Source of the DNA: Kuschelorhynchus macadamiae
Taxonomy: Eukaryota; Arthropoda; Insecta; Coleoptera; Curculionidae
Assembly (NCBI GenBank): GCA_030620095.1
Contig: JAUTXW010002189.1
Location: 1-64,000, forward strand
Direction of reading: 5' to 3'
DNA length: 64,000 bases
A model generated the notes under the pieces. It was not told where the DNA came from and ran no database searches. It worked only from the letters and a program-made list of their open reading frames with translations. Position numbers and translations under genes: made by a program. Each line of letters begins with the position of its first letter. The first letter of the stretch is position 1. Shown in pieces: positions 1 to 11,515 of the stretch.

Positions 1-251
1 AAATAGAACAAGTAAACGCCGATACAAGGAAACGTTTTTAAAGTCTAGTTATTTTAAATTTAAATGATTTCAATAAAACAACAACCACTACAAATACAAA
101 TTAATTTAAAAAACTATCAAATTTAAAATAAGTAGTTATATTATCCATTCCATGGCCTACTAGTTTTTTTTTGAGTACGCAGCATCACAATATTCAAGAA
201 ATAATTGAGATCTTCTGTTAAATAGTGAATTTCTCTATAACCATTGAATTT

Positions 252-254
<3 letters not shown>

Positions 255-295
<41 letters not shown>

Positions 296-384
296 CGTTT
301 TTTTTTTCTTTAACCATATATAAATATTTTGTTAATTATTTTCTTGGGCATAGGTTAACCTATGCCTACCTACCTAATTAACAA

Positions 385-439
<55 letters not shown>
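255..439. repeat. Two TA microsatellites flanking a palindrome
   Basis: TA dinucleotide tracts occupy about 255-293 and 392-439. Between them lies a two-fold symmetric sequence centred at 356/357. Positions 347-366 form a 20-bp perfect palindrome around GGTTAACC, and an outer TTTGTTAATTA (328-338) pairs with TAATTAACAAA (375-385) at equal distance from the centre. No coding content is seen. Confidence 0.85.
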
Positions 440-442
<3 letters not shown>

Positions 443-1777
443 GTATTTTTATGATCATTTGGATAAATAAAAAACATAGTGGGTGTTCTATTAAAAAAAA
501 TCGACTTTTTTTACGTTAAAAAGGTTCACCCTGTATAGATGTGGACAAAAATTTTGTATTCTCCCCAACACGCCCAATTTTAGCTTTTTGCTACTTTTTA
601 AACATTATATTTTAAAAGAACTTCAAATTTAAAGAAACTTTTGTATGAAACTTTTTTTCGTATCTATTACGGGTTTCCAGATAGCATTATGTGGAATACG
701 GTGTACAGAGAGCGGGCCACTTCATTTTATTCTATTTTGGTTTAACTAGAATAAAAATTCACAAATTTAACTTGTTTTCTGTTGACTTTCGGAATATAAC
801 ATTAAGAAAACCATTGAATATGTATATTATAAGACTATATTCGACTTCTAAATTTCACTTCCGGATTAGCCAGAAACGACACCAGCAACAAAATGTTCAT
901 GCATAATCCCATAATTTTTTGGTAAACCTCGATATGGCTTTTGCTCCAGGTTTCAATAATATATATTATATGTTCATATTTTGCAGTTTTCCAGATATTC
1001 GCCTTTGAATATTACCAAGTAGTCTATGTATTTTTAAAATGTTTAGAAAAATTCTATCGATTTGAGCTAAAATGTCATGCGAAATTTAAAAATCAGATAC
1101 AAAAAAATATTTCATCTATCAAATCGGCTTATAATATAAAGGACGAATATTTCTACAAAAAGTTTATTTGATGCAATATTTCGATAGCTCGGAAAACACT
1201 ACCGTTTGGTTTCTGAGTAAAGTTGGGTGGCCTGCTTTCTGCAGGAGTGGCAACCGTACTGTACTTACACATTAGTTAATAGCTATGAAATGAAAAGAAA
1301 TTTTCTAATATTATTTCAGCTTATATTAGATATATCGTCTATGTCGAAAAATAATTACTTTTTTTTTGTTACATATTTTTTGTACCAATTCTATTTTGAA
1401 TATAAGATACAACATTGAACTCGTAACGGTTGTAACCCTGTTAATTATACTTGTAGCAAGAGGAATAATGCCGGCTTTAATCTATAAAATTGTTCAGCAA
1501 CCCACTAGTTCATTGTATATAAATCCGTCATTTACACATTTAAAGTACGTTAACCTTACGGATGTTGGCAGTTGCAAAATTTGTTTAATTATAATAACTT
1601 TGCAATATTTTTTTTTAAATATTTAGGTCGCATAATAATCTAGATTTCTATCATTTTCGATGTATTGCCAAATTTGATAATTGCAATGTGTAATGCTTGC
1701 GCTGATTATAGTACTAAGTTAAAACAATGACATATGGGTCGAATAGATAGAAAGTTTGTCTCGAGTAAACATTTTCA
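440..1777. other. Unassigned AT-rich stretch
   Basis: No gene is recognised. A short motif reading TTCACCCTGTATAG near 525-538 resembles the terminal inverted repeats common in Tc1/mariner-type MITEs, but I could not find its partner. Small open frames here look like chance frames in AT-rich DNA. Confidence 0.5.
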
Positions 1778-1995
1778 CCCGCATTCACTAAAGAGGTTTA
1801 AATTTAGATCAGGTCTAACTTGACAGTAATAGGTTTAAGATCACATTTTTAACAATTGAACAAATAAATTTTCTAAATGTCACAATTACAAAATGACAGT
1901 GTCATAAGCGAAATATAATTGGCGAATTGAGAGTTTTAAGTACCATGGCAACTGGACCTGGTGTAATTCTTAAACCTTTTTAGTGAATACGAGGG
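1778..1995. mobile_element. MITE with ~45-bp terminal inverted repeats, copy 1
   Basis: The left end reads CCCGCATTCACTAAAGAGG and the right end reads CCTTTTTAGTGAATACGAGGG. The two are inverted repeats, and the similarity continues inward through an AGGTCTA motif for about 45 bp. A second copy of the same length and organisation lies at 46915-47130 inside a recombinase gene, which shows the unit is mobile. There is no open frame, so it depends on a transposase supplied elsewhere. I could not define a target-site duplication, so the superfamily is left open. Confidence 0.8.
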
Positions 1996-2139
1996 TTTAA
2001 GTATACATTAGTCAAATCAATTTTAAAATATTAACAATGTGAAAATATAGGGACTTATTTATGAATAAATATTTTTGAGAAAAGCTTGAAAGCAAATATA
2101 TTTTATATATATTCTATGGCTCTGCCACGAAACAACGAT

Positions 2140-3480
2140 TTAATAAAGGGGACTGTGTTCAATTTAGGGCCCTCAGACTTATACTGGCAGCAATGCGCTC
2201 GACACCTACACTTCCGTAAAATCCTGGCCGCCAAAAGAATTGTAATTAGAAATATGAGATAACAATGGTCTGATTGATAAAATTTACAAATTAATTATTT
2301 CGAACCTTACCTTATCATATTGGTCAAATAAAAATGGCCCAGCATTAGCCGAAGCATTTACATCCACTAGCAGACAGCATGATTTTGTAATTAAAAATTA
2401 TGTCCATTTTGTTTTTGAAGCTCATTTAGAAATAACTCAAATAAAAATACAAGTCGTCTTACCTCAATTTACAGACTTTCAGTCATTAAACTCAATTATA
2501 CTGAAAAGTGTTTTAGATAATTATAAAGGGTTTTGAAAACTTTTCACCGACGACGGTTCCAAACAGGTTGTGCATTTACTATTCGTCAAGACAACATAAT
2601 TAAATAATTTAAATGTAATGATATGTCATCAATCTAAACAGCTACGGCTTTTGCAATATTAAAATCACTGAAGTATATTTACATTAATAATTACATAAAA
2701 AAGGTTACAATTTTGTCGGATTCACAATCTGTACTTTTATCCCTTAAAAACAATTCACATTGTAAATGTCAAATTGTCGCAAACATCCTCAATTACCGTT
2801 TAAAACTTTATTCCAACGAAGTGGAAATAATTTGTATATGGGTCAAGAGCCAGACTGGTATAGCTGGCAACGAACAAGTTGATAAGGATACAAAGGAAGC
2901 ATGTTCCTCTGAATTGCGAATTAATGATATCCCTTGGGAAGATTGGGAAAGACATTATCAGGAATATTCTAATAATACTCAATAATCTTATTTTCAATTT
3001 ATTTTGGGCATGCAAATGTCAATAGTCACCTTTTCAAAATATAGTCACCTTTCCAAAATGAGTCTCAGCAATAGTCCTCTATGCTCTTGTGATAATGAAA
3101 GCTATGACGATCTAAATCACCGTTTGTTCAATTGCAAGCTCGACACACAAGCTGTATCCTATATAATTTCAAAATTAGGCCAATTAAAATTATTGGCAAT
3201 ATTACGCTCGATATTAATGCGACATGTAGTAAAAAATAATAATTTAGAAAGTATATTCTTGGAGTACTTAAAAAGATGCAGCGTAAGAATTTAGACTTAG
3301 AATATTTTCAATTAGTACAGTAGTTAGCTTTGTTTCCTCTGTTGTTGTTTCCTTGTATGTACATTATATCTATCCAAGCATACCTGTTAATTGTCTTGCC
3401 TACGTAATAAAAAACGTCCTGAGCTGGCCCCAGGGCGAGAAGGGTGTGTCCCTATTTATCTATCCCTGAGTTATCATTTG
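2140..3480 (+). pseudogene. 5'-truncated non-LTR retrotransposon (RT C-terminus, RNase H, CCHC tail)
   Basis: The translated + strand resembles the C-terminal half of an I/R1-type non-LTR polyprotein, though the frame is broken. An RT-tail motif (ALRLILAAMRSTPT-like) lies near 2165-2210. An RNase H FTD-DGSK motif is at about 2543-2563, followed by DSQSVLLSL from 2716 and WVK-x3-GIAGNEQVD near 2840-2890. A C-terminal Cys/His cluster (CSC-x-N-x-H-x4-NC type) lies near 3085-3140. The coding part ends near 3294. The next ~180 bases look like the element's 3' UTR and include a GC-rich block (GAGCTGGCCCCAGGGCGAG) near 3421. RNase H acts on RNA-DNA hybrids during reverse transcription, but this copy cannot encode an active protein because the frame is broken at several points. 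The exact clade is uncertain. Confidence 0.75.
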
Positions 3481-3606
3481 GATTCTGGTTTTTATTTGAG
3501 GCTTTTTTAATAAAATAGCATAACAAAATCGTGGCTAAATGAGTTTAATTTAAGGCAAAAAAAAATATTTTAATATAGTCTTGAAAATTTAACCTTAATG
3601 TAAGTT

Positions 3607-4031
3607 TTTAGGAAATGACTAGTTGTTGATCTCCTGAGTAAACGATACCATGGACACAATCTAATCCTACGACTAGTTTTTAATATACAGGGGTTAAAGT
3701 TTGCCCAAACCCCATATATAAAACATGGAGAAAACAGTATGACACCAAATTGGTATTTTCAAAATATTTAACGTAAAATACTTCTCAAAATAAGAAAAAA
3801 GTTTTATATGAAAATAGGTCTGTAAATGCTTTATTTTCGAGTTTCAGGGTGTAGTATTGTTTTTTAGGGTCCTATATTCATATAAAACTTTTTTCTTATT
3901 TTGGGTCATCCTATCTTCCCTATGTATTTTATATGAGATTTAGGCAAACTTTAATAGCCTGTGTATTAAAAACTATTCGTAGGATTAGATTGGGCCCACG
4001 GTATCTTTTATTCAGGAGGTCAAGAACTACA
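3607..4031. repeat. Fold-back (palindromic) element of ~425 bp
   Basis: Bases 3617-3653 (GACTAGTTGTTGATCTCCTG...) are the reverse complement of about 3998-4030. The inner segment 3782-3812 mirrors 3877-3906 around AAGAAAAAAGTTTTATATG. The unpaired loop is about 65 bp. The single open frame crossing it carries no recognisable motif. This looks like a fold-back MITE. Confidence 0.75.
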
Positions 4032-4985
4032 ACATATCAAACATATTCACTTAACTTTACCGAAACCGATGGTGTGTGCGTGATCCTTTGTCCTTTGGTA
4101 TTGGTTGAAATAGTTGTGTTATGCCCTTTAAATAGTAGGCCGATTTCTTATGAAAACCGTAAACTTGACAACGTCGCCAATAGCACTATCTAATGCAGCA
4201 CGTACCCTGCAGTTTCTTACTGTAGTTAACAAGGTTTAAGATATTTTTGAGTATATTTTCAATCTTTCGCTCTCTCTATATTTACTAAGTTTTTATATAA
4301 TAGTTTTTATAGTAGGCATTTGTTAGAGACGTTGATTGAAAATAGGATTAACAATGTACGTATTTTCTAGTTTTCTTATATGTTACAACATAGTGCGTTC
4401 GAAAAGTTTGTTAGCAACATATTTCTTTTGACTTGTTTTAGAATTTTATCAATATTACTGTTTCTTATTGATACAAAACTTAGAAACATATCCTTTTTTT
4501 ATAGATCCCATTTTTACTATTACTGTAAAATACCAAAATTATCTTTTTATTCGGCATTTTACTGTTACCAACACTCATAACTGGATATAACTAGTAAGAA
4601 TCCGATAAAATGTGGAACACGAAAGAAAACTGGGCGGAGTCAATCGGTTTAGGAAGGTCGGCCAAGAAATCTCTTTAAACCAGTGGTGTCCCGTCGTTCT
4701 TTTTGACTATACGCACTTCAGATAATTAAAAAATGTAACTATGCTTAATGAACCTTTATCTATATTTGTCTGTTTTCTTTCCTGTACCGCACTTCTATAT
4801 CTCTTTTGTGTTGCAAAAACGGCGAACTTTCGAATTTTAAAATGATTTAATTTTGATTTTCCTTGATCGATTTACCTATAAATATATCATTTCTTGAGTT
4901 CTGTTATTAACGGTTTCCGGGCTACTGCTTACGTCCACTATTATTGGACCACGCAGTATAGTGATACACGATTTACAAGTCCAGA

Positions 4986-5722
4986 TTTTACAAGGGCAGC
5001 CAGCATCAGATCCAGTGAACGAGATTTATCAATATTTTAATTTATGCAGTTCGACTTTGTGCTACTCGGGTATGCCAAAAGTAGCCGTCTGTCTCCGTTT
5101 GTCATATTACTTTATACATAGCGTTTCCTAATTGCGTGCTGATGTTAAAGGGGTGTTTTTATGTCCTAAAAGTCTTAACTTTTGTGATACAGGATGGTAA
5201 AGTTTAAAAAGAAAACATTTTTTTCATCCCAATTCTGATGTTATTGTAGATAACTGCATGAAATTTGATACACGTCTTCTATCCATTAAGGAGCATACGG
5301 ATTTACCCAGGTTAATTACATATGCACGCCACTGGTAGAAATTTCAAAAATTGATTGTTGATAAAAAATGCCCTTTTATGCATAAAAGACGTGTATCAAA
5401 TTTCACACAGTTATTTATCTATAATAGCATCAGAATTAGGATTTTAAAAAAATGTTTTTTTAAAACCCTGTATCTCCAAAGTTAAGACTTTTAGGTTCAT
5501 ATTAAACTTTTTTCTTAAAAAGGTCCAAGAATCACCTCCCTTTAACATTAGCACGCAATTAGGAAACACCCTTCAGTACTTCACAATGACGCCCCCTGTA
5601 CAAAGTAATATGACAGATGGAGACAAACTGTCACTTTTGGCATACCCGAACAGCCCAAAGTCGAACTGCATAAGTTAAAATTTTGATAAATATTGTTCAC
5701 TGGAATCAGTGCTAGCTCCCCT
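4986..5722. repeat. Nested fold-back in the left arm
   Basis: Bases from about 4986 to 5300 are the imperfect reverse complement of about 5380 to 5722. Matching blocks include GCAGTTCGACTTTG/CAAAGTCGAACTGC and CCTAATTGCGTGCTGATG against its inverse. The ends share a GGGGAGC-AGC motif. The loop contains CACGCCACTGG, which resembles a hAT end. The same fold-back is present at the mirrored place in the right arm. No coding sequence. Confidence 0.7.
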
Positions 5723-5897
5723 ACTATAACTACATTGATGTGTTAATTTTGGAAAAATATGAGTTCTGTAGTTTTTCAAATATTAATTGCAATATTAGAT
5801 ATTTTTCGACACCCGGTGTTGAACAGAAAATTAATTATTTTGAAGCAGTTTATTGACAGCTACTTTTTGAACAATTTTACAAAATATATGAAAAAAA

Positions 5898-7056
5898 CTA
5901 ATCCATTTTTGAGGTTGACTGTGATTCGGTGAATGGTTCGATTCCTTTTAAATGGTTGTCTTCCTCTGAAAATGATGAGGTTTCGTCGTCACTACTTGAA
6001 GATCCCAGTGTGATAACTAAATCATCAATAACCGTTTCAATTTTGCCATCTACTTCCATGTTCTTACTACATGTTTAACATACTATTTCCAATTTTCAGC
6101 CGATATTGGGTCAATCGCTTCTAACGTTATTTTATTTAAATCTTTAATTGAAAGTTCTCCGGTGTTGCGCTCTCGAATATATTTTTTTAGTCCTGGCCAT
6201 GCAAGTTCAATAAGGTTGAGGTCGCACATGTATGGAGGCAGCCTTAAATGTGTATGACCGAGGTTACGTAAAAGACCGTCAATTTTATACTTTTTTTTCT
6301 CTAAGCTTGTTGGCTGATATTACTTCATATAATTGATATTTTCTCCATGTTGGATCACATACAAGATTGTTCGATTTAAGCCACGATATCATCAGCTTGT
6401 AGAGTATTTAGTTGGCACTTTATCTTCTACGTGAGAATGATAAGACGCATTATCCATTACAACGACTGATTTGGGAGGATGTTAGGTAGAAGCTTCTCGA
6501 GCAACCACACAACACACAAAATTGTCTCTATTCATCTGTCCATGATAGTCTCCAGTTGTTAATCCCGAGCGAAAAACTAAAGCAGCACCTGGAACAAATC
6601 CGGCTTCTGAACCATTATGATCTATAATAAAGCGAGCAGATTCCCTGAACAACACCTGTAACACTTTCACTTTGCCAGCATTTGTTCACTGCTATATCAT
6701 TATCTACCCAGGTTTCGTCTAGATACACAATATTATGTCCTTCTTGCCTATTTTGCCTTACAGTTGATAGTCGTCGAATTACTTGAAAATCACCATCGTC
6801 AATTTTATCTTTGTATGATAATGGGGGTCTTTTTTTACCAGAAGATTTAAAAGGTGAAGTATAACATGAGCGATCATTATGTTCTCTTTAAATTTTTCTT
6901 ACACTACTTTCCGGGACACCAGTGTAAAATGCAGCGCGTTCTGTTCGATTTTGAATTGGAATAGTCAAACTATTATTTTCTAGTACAGGCTTCTATAACG
7001 CTCGCAATAACTTCACGTGCACCTCTTCGAATTGTTTTTCCTCTTTTGCTCGCCAT
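5898..7056 (-). pseudogene. Broken DDE transposase, left copy
   Basis: On the minus strand an ATG at 7056-7054 starts a product beginning MASKRGKTIRRGAR. It has an N-terminal helix-turn-helix-like region, then YLDETW, VVMDNASYH and a final LPPYMCDLNLIELAW block, which are the catalytic D, D and E motifs of the DDE_3 (IS630/Tc1-like) fold. The frame ends at a TAG at 5900-5898 after an acidic serine-rich tail (SSSSED). Frameshifts interrupt it, including one in the poly-T stretch near 6290-6300, so it cannot be translated intact. It keeps the block before the third catalytic residue that the right copy (8910-10205) has lost. The role would be cut-and-paste transposition. Confidence 0.8.
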
Positions 7057-7400
7057 CGTTACTTCGAAATAATAATTCAAATTCAACGCAACGCATTTAT
7101 ATAGAAATGAAAACAAATGCTCGAAATGTATAGGCGCCACTGGAAATAGCTAGAATCTTCTAGTGGCAAGTGCATGGAGACTAGGCACATCCCAATTACA
7201 AGTGGACCAGTGCGAAATTTACTAAATCCTCGATTAATTTTCCGTACCGCTTAGCTGGCGCACTTTATAGGTGAAGCGGCAAACTACTACAACAAATAAA
7301 ATAACATAAAATTTATTTGCGTACACAAATTTTACTTTTCCGCTTGCTTAACTATGAACCTTTATTTTAAGGACTCCCCGGTTTTCTTTCGTGTCCCGCA

Positions 7401-8379
7401 CAATATTACTAACACTCTTAGAAACTCCGCGTTTTTACTAGTTGATCGCGATATGACGGATTTCGGCTTTTTACGGTAACATATATATGTGCTCGTGGTC
7501 GTCGTGTCAAACGTACTTTTTACCTTTAAGTCACAATGTCTGAAATACGGCTAGGAATAAATAATTGAAATTTGGCACGCTTTTGGTCCAGTCTTGGGGT
7601 TCTTGAACGATAAAAAAGTATTGCTATACTATTTTCGGTTTGGTAGATATGGATGATAAGGTAGTGTCGCAAAAAACGTTCGCTAGATCCACTGTTTAAT
7701 TGATAACTCGAAAAACACTAACCGACTTCGATGATCTTTTCAAACGTCATATCTAGGAGAGAAAAATACTAATAGCTTTAGTATTTAAAACTTGTAAAGA
7801 ATAAAACAAGAATACACCATTAAGTAAAAAATCGTCATAGCACGGTGTGATGTCATAGCCAATCTGTATAAATAATTAAATTTAATTTAGTTTCCAGATA
7901 GAAAATAATCTGTTTTTTTTTGTAAGACAAGTATTTCTTACAGTCTTATTTATTGAATTAAGTGGGTTTTTGGCGAATTGGTATGGTTTGCAAGTTTTCT
8001 ATTCATTACGATGAAATTTACAAAATTTTTTTAATTCTCTTTTATTGATATTCATTTATTATTTAATATTTTCTATGGTTTGTGAAGCCCAAAGTCGCCG
8101 TTTTCTTGGACAGTCATATGCGCATGCGCAAATGAGAACTTATGATAATGTAATTTTTTTTACAATCATTCAGATTGGAATAAAACGTTCAGTTTTCATC
8201 TCCCTAACTTTCATGTATTGAGATATTTAAGTTATTTACTTGAATGGAATTTTAATGACTGTTCACATTTCATTAGGTCGTCATTTTATTTTTTTCCCTT
8301 ATAGAATTCCGCGCCAAAATTTTCCCTGTTCGTCTCTTTATCACATTTGATTTTTGTGCCGTATTAAGTGAGTTGGATT
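7401..8379. other. Spacer between the two transposon arms
   Basis: This single-copy sequence lies in the loop of the giant inverted pair. No open frame of note and no recognised motif. The repeat unit at 8380-8677 occupies the rest of the loop. Confidence 0.5.
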
Positions 8380-8677
8380 AGTAGTATTTTAGTTGTCTGT
8401 CTGTTTGTCCGTCTATTAGTTCGAGGCATCGCTTAAAGACTGCTTACCCGATTGACTTTAAATTTTGGTCAAAAATTAAGGATCATATGGGGATGACCTG
8501 GTAACATTTTGGTAAAAATCCAATATGACGAAACAAAATGGCGGTCTAGTGAAATGTTAAAAAAATTGTTGATTAAAACCTACTCATTTAATTTATCTCA
8601 GATTTTGCAAAAACATCAAGTATTATGTCGGAGTCAACCGGTCACAGTTTAGTACGAATCCAAAATGGTTCAGGTCT
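8380..8677 (+). repeat. Dispersed 'AATATGG-GGAACAAAATGGCGG' repeat, copy 1
   Basis: This stretch contains CTGTCTGTTTGTCCGTC, then CCGATTGACTTTAAATTTTGG, GGTAACATTTTGGTAAAAATCC and AAAATGGCGGTC. The same ordered blocks occur at 12370-12760, 22251-23375, 42781-43140 (inverted), 45270-45735 and 46190-46505. It ends exactly where the right transposon arm begins. No coding potential. Confidence 0.75.
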
Positions 8678-8909
8678 TAAGCAAGCGGAAAAGTAAAATT
8701 TGTGTACGCAAATAAATTTTATGTTATTTTATTTGTTGTAATAGTTTGCCGCTTCACCTATAACGTGCACCAGCTAAGCGGTACGAAAAATTAATCGAGG
8801 ATTTAGTAAATTTCGCAATGGTCCACTTGTAATTGGGATGTGCCTAGAGTATCCATGCTCTTGCCGCTAGAAGGTTCTAGCTATTTTGAATTAGTATTTC
8901 GAAGTAACG

Positions 8910-10205
8910 ATGGCGAGCAAAAGAGGAAAAACAATTCGAAGCGGTGCACGTGAAGTTATTGCGAGCGTTATAGACGCCTGTACTAGAGAAGCTGAAAATA
9001 ATAGTTTGACTATTCCAATTCAAAATCGAACAGAACGCGCTGCATTTTACACTGGTGTTTCGGAAAGTAGTGTAAGAAAAATTCAATGAGAACATAATGA
9101 TCGCTCATGTTCTACTTCACCTTTAAAATCTCCTGGTAAAAAAAGACCCCGATTATCATACAAAGATAAAATTGACGATGGTGATTTTCAAGTAATTCAT
9201 CGAACAATAGAGGATTTTTATATAAACTTGAAGAAGGTTCCGACCTGCAAACCCCTACTTCGTGCTGTAAAGAACAAAATAGATTTTCCGTACGGGTATA
9301 AAACCTTAAATCGGCTTTTACGATCAAATGGTTTTGTTTGGCGCAAGTGCCAAAATAAACGAAAATTGCTCATTGAGAGACCTAATATTTTTCACTGGCT
9401 GGTGAAATATCTATCAACTGTAAGGCAATATAGGCAAGAAGGACGCAATATTGTGTATCTAGACGAAACCTAGGTAGATAATGATATGACAGTGAACAAA
9501 TGCTGGCAAAGTGAAAGTGTTACAGGTGTTGTTCAGGGAATCCGCTCTAGTAGTCGCTTTATTATAGTTCATGCTGGTTCAGAAGCCGGATTTGTTCCAG
9601 GTGCTGCTTTAGTTTTTCGCTCGGGACTAACAACTGGAGACTATCGTGGACAGATCAATAGAGATAATTTTGAAAAGTGGTTGCTCGAGAAGCTTCTACC
9701 TAACATTCCTCCCAAATCAGTCGTGGTAATGGATAATGCGTCTTATCATTCTCACGTAGAAGATAAAGTGCCAACTAAATACTCTACAAAAGCTGATATG
9801 ATATCGTGGCCTAAATCGAACAATCTTGTATGTGATCCAACATGGAGAAAATATCAATTATATGAAGTAATATCAACCCTTGAACTTGCATGGGCAGGAG
9901 TAAAAAAATATATTCTCAAGGGCAACTCCGGTGAACTTTCAATTAAAGATTTAAATAAAATAACATTAGGACAGATTGACTCAATTACGGCTGAAATTTG
10001 GAAATCGTATGTTAAACATGTTCGTTCTATTGAAGATAAATACTGGGAAGTAGATGGCAAAATTGAAACGGTTATTGATGATTTAGTTATCACACTGGGA
10101 TCTTCAAGTAGTGAGGACAAAACCTCATCATTTTCAGAGGAAGACAACGATTTAGAAGGAATCGAACAATTAGAATCACAGCCGTCAACCTCAAAAATGG
10201 CTTAG
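8910..10205 (+). pseudogene. DDE transposase, right copy, two in-frame stops
   Basis: The ATG at 8910 opens one continuous frame of 432 codons to the stop ending at 10205, broken only by a TGA at 9087 and a TAG at 9471. The product has an N-terminal DNA-binding region (residues ~1-115, SSVRKIQ helix motif), YLDET (first D, residue ~185), VVMDNASYH (second D) and LELAWAGVKKY (third acidic residue), then an acidic serine-rich C-terminus. About 100 bases just before LELAW are missing relative to the left copy, so the conserved LPPY-x-CDLN block is lost. It belongs to the DDE_3 fold of insect Tc1/IS630-like transposases. Two stops and the deletion make it inactive, but it is the best-preserved coding sequence in the window. 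Confidence 0.85.
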
Positions 10206-10384
10206 TTTTTTTTCGTATATTTTGTAAAATTGTTCATAAATTAGCTGTCAATAAACTGCTTCAAAATAATTAATTTTCTGTTCAATACCGGGTGTCAAAA
10301 AATATGTAACATTGCGATTAGTATTTGAAAAACTACAGAACTCATATTTTTCCAAAATTAACACATCAATGTAGTTATAGTAGG

Positions 10385-11140
10385 GGAGCCAGCACTGATT
10401 CCAGTGAACAAGATTTATCGAAATTTTAACTTATGCAGTTCGACTTTGGGCTATTCGGGTATGCCAAAAGTGACCGTTTGTCTCCGTCTGTCATATTACT
10501 TTGTACAGGGGGCGTCATTGTGAAGTACTATACAAGGCGTTTCCTAATTGCGTGCTAATGTTAAAGGGAGGTGTTTCTTGGACCTTTTTAAGAAAAAAGT
10601 TTAATATGAACCTAAAAGTCTTAACTTTGGACATGCAGGGTTTTAAAAAAACTTTTTTTTAAAATCCTAATTCTGATGTTATTATAGAATAAATAACTGT
10701 GTGAAATTTGATACACCTCTTTTATGCATAAAAGGGCGTTTTTTTTAACAATCAATTTTTGAAATTTCTAGCAGTGGCGTGCGTATGTAATTAACCTGGG
10801 TAAATCCGTATGCTCCTTAGTGCATAGAAGACGTGTATCAAATTTCATGCAGTTATCTACAATAGCATCAAAATTGGGATGAAAAAAAATTTTTTCTTTT
10901 TAAACTTTACCATCCTGTATCTCAAAAGTTAAGACTTTTAGGACATAAAAACACCCCCTTTAACATCAGCACGCAATTAGGAAACGATCTGTATAGTACT
11001 TCACAATGACGGCCAATGTATAAAGTAATATGACAAACGGAGACAGACGGCCATTTTTGGCATACCCGAGTAGCCCAAAGTCGAACTGCATAAATTAAAA
11101 TTTTGATAAATATCGTTCACTTGACTTGTAAATCGTGTAT
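10385..11140. repeat. Nested fold-back in the right arm
   Basis: This mirrors the fold-back at 4986-5722. Blocks such as GCAGTTCGACTTTGGGC near 10436 recur inverted near 11070-11090. It shares the same loop with CAGTGGCGTGCG near 10771. Its presence at the same relative position in both arms suggests that it belongs to the transposon or predates the duplication. Confidence 0.65.
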
Positions 11141-11515
11141 CACTATACTGGGTGGTCCAATAATAGTGGACGTAGGCAGTAGCCTGGGAAACGTTAATGA
11201 CAGAACTCAAGAAAAAATATATTTATAGGTAAATCGATCGAAGAAAAATCAAAATTAAATCATTTTAAAATACGAAAGTTCGCCATTTTTGCAACAAAAA
11301 AGAGATATAGAAGTGCGGTACACGAAAGAAAACAGACAAATATAGATAAAGGTTCATTAAGCATAGTTGCATGTTTTAATTATCTGAAGTGCGTATAGTC
11401 AAAAAGGAGTGCCATATCATTTAAAGAACGACGGGACACCACTGGTTTAAAGAGATTTCTTCGCCGACCTTCCTAAACCGATTGACTCCGCCCATTTTTC
11501 TTTCGTGTCCCGCAG

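Larger units (their letters stand above)
4604..7400 (-). mobile_element. IS630/Tc1-superfamily DNA transposon, left arm of giant inverted pair
   Basis: The left end reads GAACACGAAAGAAAAC and the right end (7381-7398) reads TTTTCTTTCGTGTCCCGC, an inverted-repeat pair. The element carries a broken transposase on the minus strand (5898-7056). Bases about 4604-7353 are the reverse complement of 8678-11515 at high but imperfect identity. A sub-terminal block of about 180 bp (4604-4783) has the same inverted ends by itself (TTTTCTTTCCTGTACCGC at its inner side), so a MITE-sized derivative lies at the terminus. The target duplication could not be resolved. Confidence 0.7.
8678..11515 (+). mobile_element. 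IS630/Tc1-superfamily DNA transposon, right arm of giant inverted pair
   Basis: This is the reverse complement of 4604-7353, with the transposase now on the plus strand (8910-10205). The outer end at about 11497-11515 reads TTTTCTTTCGTGTCCCGCAG and matches the left element's termini. The terminal 200-bp block (about 11316-11515) again carries inverted ends (GCGGTACACGAAAGAAAAC). The inner end at 8678 has no terminal motif, so this copy is truncated there. Relative to the left arm it lacks about 30 bp near 11130. Confidence 0.7.
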
